A stretch of DNA of 12,855 bases, taken from NCBI GenBank assembly GCA_947478985.1, contig CANJYC010000029.1:1-12855 (forward strand), written 5' to 3'. The notes below the pieces were generated by a model. It did not search any database. It saw nothing but the letters and a program-made list of their open reading frames with translations, and had not been told where the DNA came from. Below are positions 8,914 to 12,855 of this stretch, piece after piece; position 1 is the stretch's first letter, and every line of letters starts with the position of its first letter. A program made the position numbers and the translations under genes. This DNA is from Acidobacteriota bacterium (lineage in GTDB: Bacteria > Acidobacteriota > Vicinamibacteria > Vicinamibacterales > UBA2999).

Positions 8914-8939
8914 TCGTGGCGCAGCGAATCGGTCCCTGA

Positions 8940-9416
8940 ATGAACTCTGATTTCCCATCGAATACGTGGGACTGGACGCTCGTCACGTCGGTCCTCGCCA
9001 TCCCCGCGCTCCTCGCTGTGATCGCCGCCGGTGTGCTGGCTGGCGCCCTGTTCGGCGTCCACCCGCTATGGAGCGAGCCGGATCTGAACCTGGCGGAAGC
9101 AGCGGCCATGAAAGATCGCGGGACGATTCAGCGCCTGATCTCGCACGGCGTGGACCCGAATGCGCCGGCACGCGTGCGCCCAGGGCTTCTCACGAGTGAG
9201 GCCTTGACGGTGACGCCGCTCGAGGCATCCGTGGGCACCCGCACGGCGTCCACCATAGAGTTGCTCCTGTCACGTGGCGCGCGCATGGACGACGACGCCA
9301 GAGCGGTCGTCGTCTGCCTGGCCGTGAAGGAAGAGGCAGGAGAGATTCTGGATTATCTCGATAAGCATGGCGCGCGGGAGCGGCCGGATTGCGAGCATGT
9401 TGCCACGCCCTGGTGA
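8940..9416 (+). CDS. Small membrane-anchored ankyrin-repeat-like protein
   Basis: 158 residues. A hydrophobic segment at about residues 14-38 should anchor the protein in the inner membrane. The rest looks like two to three degenerate ankyrin repeats: residues 49-75 ('LAEAAAMKDRGTIQRLISHG' then VDPNAP), 91-116 ('TPLEASVGTRTASTIELLLS' then RGARMD) and 119-144 ('ILDYLDKHGA'). The helix pair followed by L(I/L)xxGAxxN/D is the ankyrin pattern. Ankyrin repeats bind other proteins and the partner is unknown. No good Shine-Dalgarno sequence precedes the ATG, so the start is uncertain, but the hydrophobic segment argues for a start near here. It is the first gene of a co-directional run and its 3' end overlaps the next frame by up to 50 bases, which suggests joint expression with the membrane glycosyltransferase candidate. 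I do not recognise a specific named family. Confidence 0.7.
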   Translation: MNSDFPSNTWDWTLVTSVLAIPALLAVIAAGVLAGALFGVHPLWSEPDLNLAEAAAMKDRGTIQRLISHGVDPNAPARVRPGLLTSEALTVTPLEASVGTRTASTIELLLSRGARMDDDARAVVVCLAVKEEAGEILDYLDKHGARERPDCEHVATPW

Positions 9417-10845
9417 GGTGACTGAACGCGCGTGGTCGCGCGCGGGCTACGCATACGCGGTCATCATCGCGCTCGGGCTGGCGTACTTTCTCGTTCGCAT
9501 GCCCTACCAGGTCAGCGACGATCTGGAACACCTCCTGATCTTCCAGTTCCAGTCCTTCTGGGATGTCGCACGGACGCGGCTCACCAACGAGGGGTCGATG
9601 CGCCCCGTCATGTGGCTGCAGCAGAAGGTGCTCTTCGACCTGGCCCCGGGCGGCCACTACTTCGCGACCTACAAGGCCTTCCATGTAGCACAGCTCCTGG
9701 CGCTGGTCGTGCTGTTTGTGAGGTTGTTGCGCATCCGCACCGCGATCGACCTGGTCGCGTTGCCCCTCGCGCTCGCCGCGCTGGTTGGCATCCACACCTT
9801 CAACATCACGATGCGCGAAGGGTATCCGGTCAATCACTTCATGACCGTCCTCGTCTGCTGTCTCGCGATCGCGAACCTCGCCCTGGCGCGCGGTCGCTGG
9901 TGGCGCGACGTGCTCGCGGTGCTGATTCTGGTGTACGCGATCTTCACCATCGAGACCGGCCTGCTCGTGTGGGTGTGCATGGTGACGGCATACGTGGCGG
10001 GCTGGCGCGGCGTGTCGGGGAAAGCGGTCCTGACCGGCACGGCCGTCCTGGCTGCGTACTTCCTCGTGCGCTTCTTCGTACTGGATGTCGGTGCGCGCAC
10101 GCTGGTGTCGATGAGCTCGGGTTATGGATTTTCAGTCAGGGACACCGGCACACTCGTCGAGCTCTTCGGTGACGCCCCGTGGAAGTTCTACCTCTATAAC
10201 GTGGTGTGCTCGCTGCTGACGGTGTTGTTCGCGGAACCGAGGGCCGGTGTCTTTCAGCTCACGGCGTTCGTGGTGCACGGAGAGGTCCCGCTGTGGTCGG
10301 TCATCAACGTCGTCACCTCGACCATCGGGACCGTGCTCATCGGTATCTACGTCGTCCGCAGGATGCGTGACTGGAGACAGGGAAAGCTCGATCATGACGA
10401 TGGTCTGCTCCTGCTATTCGTGGCAGTGCTCGGCGCGAATGCGGTGCTGAGCTATCCCTACATCAAGGAAGTGGTCATGAGCCCCGCCGGCATGTTTTAC
10501 GCTGCCGCGCTGTTCGTGGCGCTGCGCGATGCCCTGCGGCGGCTGAGCCAGGCACCGCTCCGTCGCGCGGCTGTCGTGGCCGCCATTCCACTCCTGCTGC
10601 TGTCGGCCGGCTGGACGCTCCGCGCTGTCACACTCGTTTCGACCTTGCGGGCGACGGCCTTCGTGAACCGCAGCGACTGGGCCGTGGCCGAAGAACACGA
10701 AGACGAGACGCGGCGGGAATGGCGGAGCCGCCATCCCGAGGCTGAGCGCCTGTTGCGGGGACTCCGCGAAGAGGTGGTGCAGATGCCTGTTCCGCAGCCG
10801 TTCACGGTGCCACGCTGGACACGGACCTGGCTGGATCCCTTCTGA
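9367..10845 (+). CDS. Multi-pass membrane protein, candidate GT-C type glycosyltransferase
   Basis: Up to 492 residues with about 10 hydrophobic segments, beginning at about residue 29, and a soluble charged tail (about 432-492). I do not recognise a named family. Just after the first membrane segment, the loop 'MPYQVSDDLEHLLIFQ' (residues 45-60) contains Asp51-Asp52 and Glu54. An acidic motif in the first external loop is the hallmark of GT-C enzymes, which transfer sugars from polyprenyl-phosphate donors on the outer face of the inner membrane. Further loop residues of possible interest are NEGSMRP (75-81) and TMREGYPVNHF. The following gene encodes a GT2 enzyme of the type that makes such donors, which supports the idea. 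The start is unclear: ATG 9367, ATG 9397 and GTG 9418 are in frame and none has a well-placed ribosome binding site. The latter two shorten or remove the overlap with the ankyrin gene. GT-C activity is inferred, not shown. Confidence 0.8.
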   Translation: MARGSGRIASMLPRPGEVTERAWSRAGYAYAVIIALGLAYFLVRMPYQVSDDLEHLLIFQFQSFWDVARTRLTNEGSMRPVMWLQQKVLFDLAPGGHYFATYKAFHVAQLLALVVLFVRLLRIRTAIDLVALPLALAALVGIHTFNITMREGYPVNHFMTVLVCCLAIANLALARGRWWRDVLAVLILVYAIFTIETGLLVWVCMVTAYVAGWRGVSGKAVLTGTAVLAAYFLVRFFVLDVGARTLVSMSSGYGFSVRDTGTLVELFGDAPWKFYLYNVVCSLLTVLFAEPRAGVFQLTAFVVHGEVPLWSVINVVTSTIGTVLIGIYVVRRMRDWRQGKLDHDDGLLLLFVAVLGANAVLSYPYIKEVVMSPAGMFYAAALFVALRDALRRLSQAPLRRAAVVAAIPLLLLSAGWTLRAVTLVSTLRATAFVNRSDWAVAEEHEDETRREWRSRHPEAERLLRGLREEVVQMPVPQPFTVPRWTRTWLDPF

Positions 10846-10861
10846 GCGATCAGCGTCCTCG

Positions 10862-11638
10862 ATGACTGTCATGCCGGACGGCCCCCTGCCGTTCAATCTG
10901 AGCGTCGTGCTGCCGGTCCACAACGAGGAAGCCATCCTCGAGCGAAACGTGGAGGCCCTCGTGCAGCATCTCGCCTCGGTGCACCTGCTCGATCGGTTCG
11001 AAGTGCTGCTGGTATGCAATGGGTGTCGCGACCGGTCGGAGCACGTGGCCGAGCAGTTGGCGCTGCGGATGCCGGGGCAGGTCCGCGCGATGCGCCTGGA
11101 GGGCCGAGGTCTTGGGCGTGCCATTGCCGATGGCATCAGGGCCGCGTCGTATGACTTCGTGATGTTCTATGCCGTGGACCTGCCGTTCGGCCTCAGGATC
11201 ATGGATGAGTCCATCGCGGCCATGCGCGAGGACCGCCATCGGGTGGTGATCGGGTCGAAGGGCCACGCCGATTCCCGCGTGGAGCGCGGTCCGGCACGCT
11301 GGATGTTCTCGAGCGCGATCGCCCTGCTCAATCGGGTGGTGTTCGGCCTGACGGTCAAGGACACGCAGGGCAGCCTGCTGTTTCCGAAAGCGATCTTTGA
11401 GCGGTACCATGCGGTGATGGACAGCCCGGGCGCATTCTTCCAGGCGCAGATCGTCATCTATGGTCACCTGATGGGATACGACATGTGTGAGATTCCGGTA
11501 CGCCTGGCCCCGAGCGGGGACGAGCGCAAGACGCGGTTCAAGCTGATCGGCGACGGGACGACGTACCTGGCCGCGATCGTCCGCGAGAAGGCCAAGCTGG
11601 TAACGGGCGCAGCAGAGGAAAGGGACGGTCGTTCGTGA
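10862..11638 (+). CDS. GT2 glycosyltransferase, polyprenyl-phosphate sugar synthase-like
   Basis: 258-residue GT-A fold enzyme of family 2, close in pattern to dolichyl-phosphate beta-glucosyltransferase (ALG5) and DPM1-like proteins. Visible motifs, in order: nucleotide-binding start 'LSVVLPVHNEE' (13-23), 'CNGCRDRS' (52-59, in place of the usual NDGSxD), 'EGRGLGRAIADGI' (80-92, the basic/glycine stretch), 'YAVDLP' (103-108, the DXD position), 'VVIGSKGHADSRVERGP' (128-144) and 'VKDTQGSLLFP' (165-175, the conserved DTQ). The first Asp of the DXD is Ala104; only Asp106 remains. There is no C-terminal membrane domain. Known relatives attach a sugar from a nucleotide donor to polyprenyl phosphate at the inner membrane; the sugar here cannot be told. 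The start is the ATG at 10862, 16 bases after the previous stop; ATG 10871 is an alternative and neither has a clear Shine-Dalgarno. The stop overlaps the next GTG by four bases. Confidence 0.88.
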   Translation: MTVMPDGPLPFNLSVVLPVHNEEAILERNVEALVQHLASVHLLDRFEVLLVCNGCRDRSEHVAEQLALRMPGQVRAMRLEGRGLGRAIADGIRAASYDFVMFYAVDLPFGLRIMDESIAAMREDRHRVVIGSKGHADSRVERGPARWMFSSAIALLNRVVFGLTVKDTQGSLLFPKAIFERYHAVMDSPGAFFQAQIVIYGHLMGYDMCEIPVRLAPSGDERKTRFKLIGDGTTYLAAIVREKAKLVTGAAEERDGRS

Positions 11639-12234
11639 AGAGCAGAGAGGACGTTTTCATTCACGACACGGCGGATGTGTCGGACCATGCCGTCATCGGC
11701 CGGGGCACGAAGATCTGGCATCAGGCGCAGGTCATGGACGGGGCGACGCTCGGCGAGGGGTGCAATCTCGGCAAGGGCGTGTTCGTCGCACCCGGCGTGA
11801 CGATTGGCAACAACGTCAAGGTGCAGAACTACGTTTCGATTTACAAAGGCGTGACCATTGAGGATGACGTGATCCTCGGTCCGCACATGACGTTCACGAA
11901 CGACTTGTATCCGCGGGCTTTCATCAGCGACTACACGGTCTACGAGACACTCGTGAGGCGGGGGGCGTCGGTGGGCGCCAATGCGACGATCGTCTGCGGT
12001 GTCACCCTGAACGAATACTGCATCGTCGCCGCGGGCGCCGTCATCGTGGCCAGCGTGCCGTCGTATGCGCTGGCGACGGGCAATCCTGGACGCGTGACCG
12101 GCTACGTCTGCAAATGCGGCAAGCGCCTCGAGATTGAACGGTCGGCCCGGCAGGGGGCCGGCACCGAGCCCGTCCGGTGCCGCCACTGTGACATGGTCTA
12201 CGAGCTCCAGTCGGGCATCATCCCGATGCTGTGA
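11635..12234 (+). CDS. WlbB/WbpD-like sugar N-acetyltransferase (left-handed beta-helix) with C-terminal zinc ribbon
   Basis: 199 residues. It starts at a GTG overlapping the GT2 stop (GTGA), with an AGAGGAAAGGG stretch 10 or more bases upstream. Residues 8-157 are hexapeptide repeats of the left-handed beta-helix fold ('AVIGRGTKIWHQAQV', 'ATLGEGCNLGKGVFVAPGV', 'NNVKVQNYVSIYKGVTIEDD'). The stretch 'GPHMTFTNDLYPRA' (82-95) matches the active-site region of WlbB/WbpD, which acetylate the 3-amino group of UDP-GlcNAc(3N)A using acetyl-CoA. 'SYALATGNPGRVTGY' (143-157) is the usual end of the helix in that family. A cysteine motif follows: Cys159-x-Cys161 and Cys182-x2-Cys185, a probable zinc ribbon. 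The family works on nucleotide-linked amino sugars for surface polysaccharides; the dehydrogenase and aminotransferase needed to make that substrate are not in the window. The exact substrate is therefore uncertain: related 3- or 4-amino sugar acetyltransferases look alike. Confidence 0.9.
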   Translation: MKSREDVFIHDTADVSDHAVIGRGTKIWHQAQVMDGATLGEGCNLGKGVFVAPGVTIGNNVKVQNYVSIYKGVTIEDDVILGPHMTFTNDLYPRAFISDYTVYETLVRRGASVGANATIVCGVTLNEYCIVAAGAVIVASVPSYALATGNPGRVTGYVCKCGKRLEIERSARQGAGTEPVRCRHCDMVYELQSGIIPML

Positions 12235-12259
12235 CCGCATCGGCCTCATAAAGGCGAGC

Positions 12260-12280
12260 GTGTCCGCGGGCACTGTTTTC
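12260..12280 (+). terminator. Weak candidate Rho-independent terminator after the glycan genes
   Basis: A 5-base-pair stem, GTGTC (12260-12264) with GGCAC (12269-12273) and a CGCG loop, is followed at once by TGTTTTC. One pair is G-T. The stem is short, so this is only a candidate. Its position between the acetyltransferase stop and the next gene with its own ribosome binding site fits an operon end. Confidence 0.25.
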
Positions 12281-12332
12281 GTTGATCGCTGCTGAGGAAA
12301 ACCGGACAGAATGATCCCAATGTCCTTCCGCC

Positions 12333-12338
12333 AAGGAG
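12333..12338 (+). promoter_or_regulatory. Ribosome binding site deciding the start of the binding-protein gene
   Basis: AAGGAG lies 5 bases before the GTG at 12344. In-frame ATG codons at 12311 and 12320 have no such site, so the GTG is the likely start and it places the signal peptide at the N-terminus. Confidence 0.7.
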
Positions 12339-12343
12339 TTGCC

Positions 12344-12855
12344 GTGCGAGCCGTTTCCCTGATCGCGATCGCCGTGTCCGCCACACTTGCCGCCGCCTGC
12401 GGGGGCGGTGGCTCCACGCAGACGGCGTCCCCGCCGACGGCCGCCTCGACACCGGAAACCTCGCGCGCCAGCGCGCCGGTCGACAAGAACGCCTACCCGG
12501 TGTTCCCCGACGCTGACGCGGGAGCCGATCCGGCGGTGCCTGCCGAACAGGGCGGCAAGGGATTCACAGGGGACGGCTGGCAGACCAACACCGACTACGA
12601 CCTCATCGGTGATCCGCGGGCCATCAAAGGCGGCGTGTACCGCGAATACATGCCCAACTTTCCCGGCACGCTCCGGATTGACGGGCCAGAAGCCAACACG
12701 TCGCTGAACAACATGATCACGAGCATGGTGTACGAGACGCTGCTCTCGATGCACGCCACGACGCTCGACTACATTCCGGCGCTGGCGACGCACTGGCAGG
12801 TCTCCCCCGACAAGCTCACGTACCGTTTTCGCCTCAACCCGAACGCACGCTGGTC
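12344..12855 (+). CDS. ABC transporter solute-binding lipoprotein, oligopeptide type (3' truncated by window edge)
   Basis: Partial gene, about 170 residues visible, open to the right edge. It starts at a GTG with a strong AAGGAG site. Residues 1-18 form a lipoprotein signal peptide ending in TLAAAC, with Cys19 as the likely lipidated residue; the -3 position is Ala rather than the more common Leu. A low-complexity linker rich in Gly, Thr, Ala, Ser and Pro covers roughly residues 20-47. From about residue 91 ('IGDPRAIKGGVYREYMPNFP') the chain fits the SBP_bac_5 family (DppA/OppA/NikA type), with 'NNMITSMVYETLLSMHATT' and 'LATHWQVSPDKLTYRFRLNP' matching the conserved opening of that fold. These lipoproteins capture peptides, sugars or metal complexes outside the inner membrane for ABC import. 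The ligand cannot be told, and the permease and ATPase genes would be expected beyond the window. It is probably not part of the glycan run upstream. Confidence 0.88.
   Translation, partial: MRAVSLIAIAVSATLAAACGGGGSTQTASPPTAASTPETSRASAPVDKNAYPVFPDADAGADPAVPAEQGGKGFTGDGWQTNTDYDLIGDPRAIKGGVYREYMPNFPGTLRIDGPEANTSLNNMITSMVYETLLSMHATTLDYIPALATHWQVSPDKLTYRFRLNPNARW

Noticed and set aside
10414..11136. A 240-codon open frame on the - strand opposite the GT-C candidate and GT2 genes
   Set aside because: Antisense shadow; Arg/Ser/Pro-rich with no domain, and the + strand genes are supported by motifs.
12284..12314. TTGATC and CAGAAT boxes as a promoter for the binding-protein gene
   Set aside because: Each matches the consensus at only four of six positions and they are 19 bases apart. 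This is not better than chance in such a region.
11464..12486. A 340-codon open frame on the - strand spanning the acetyltransferase gene and the intergenic region
   Set aside because: It runs antisense to three real features, including conserved hexapeptide repeats, and its product has no recognisable domain.

Overview
The window is GC-rich, densely coding DNA from a diderm (Gram-negative type) bacterium. It carries two outer-membrane assembly genes (TamB and an Omp85 barrel), a SurA-like periplasmic protein and the lipid II flippase MurJ. The style of the proteins (TamB next to a many-POTRA Omp85, the MurJ N-terminal signature, an Ala/Thr/Pro-rich lipoprotein linker) fits an acidobacterium such as the Vicinamibacteria. 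That placement is a guess from protein character, because no database search was possible. I see no RNA genes, insertion sequences, CRISPR arrays or phage genes.

Left part (1-7205, + strand): a tightly packed cassette of three genes. It starts with the C-terminal part of TamB, cut by the left edge. A BamA/TamA-type outer-membrane protein with seven POTRA-like repeats follows, its start codon overlapping the TamB stop by one base. Next is a small exported SurA-like protein without a parvulin domain, whose ATG directly follows the previous stop. Together they look like an outer-membrane protein insertion or lipid transfer module: a periplasm-spanning bridge, a barrel, and a periplasmic chaperone-like protein.

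Middle (7217-8809, - strand): murJ, the lipid II flippase, convergent with the first cassette. A short divergent intergenic region (8810-8939) separates it from the next genes.

Right part (8940-12238, + strand): a run of four closely spaced genes. They encode a small membrane-anchored ankyrin-like protein, a multi-pass membrane protein with features of GT-C glycosyltransferases, a GT2 glycosyltransferase of the polyprenyl-phosphate-sugar synthase type, and a WlbB/WbpD-like left-handed beta-helix sugar N-acetyltransferase with a C-terminal zinc ribbon. The arrangement suggests a small surface-glycan or lipid-linked sugar module: GT2 would make the lipid-linked donor, the GT-C protein would use it outside the inner membrane, and the acetyltransferase would modify an amino sugar. 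This is inference from family logic.

Right edge (12344-12855): the start of a solute-binding lipoprotein of the oligopeptide (SBP_bac_5) ABC transporter family, cut by the window end. It has a strong ribosome binding site and is separated from the glycan genes by about 105 bases that hold a weak terminator candidate.
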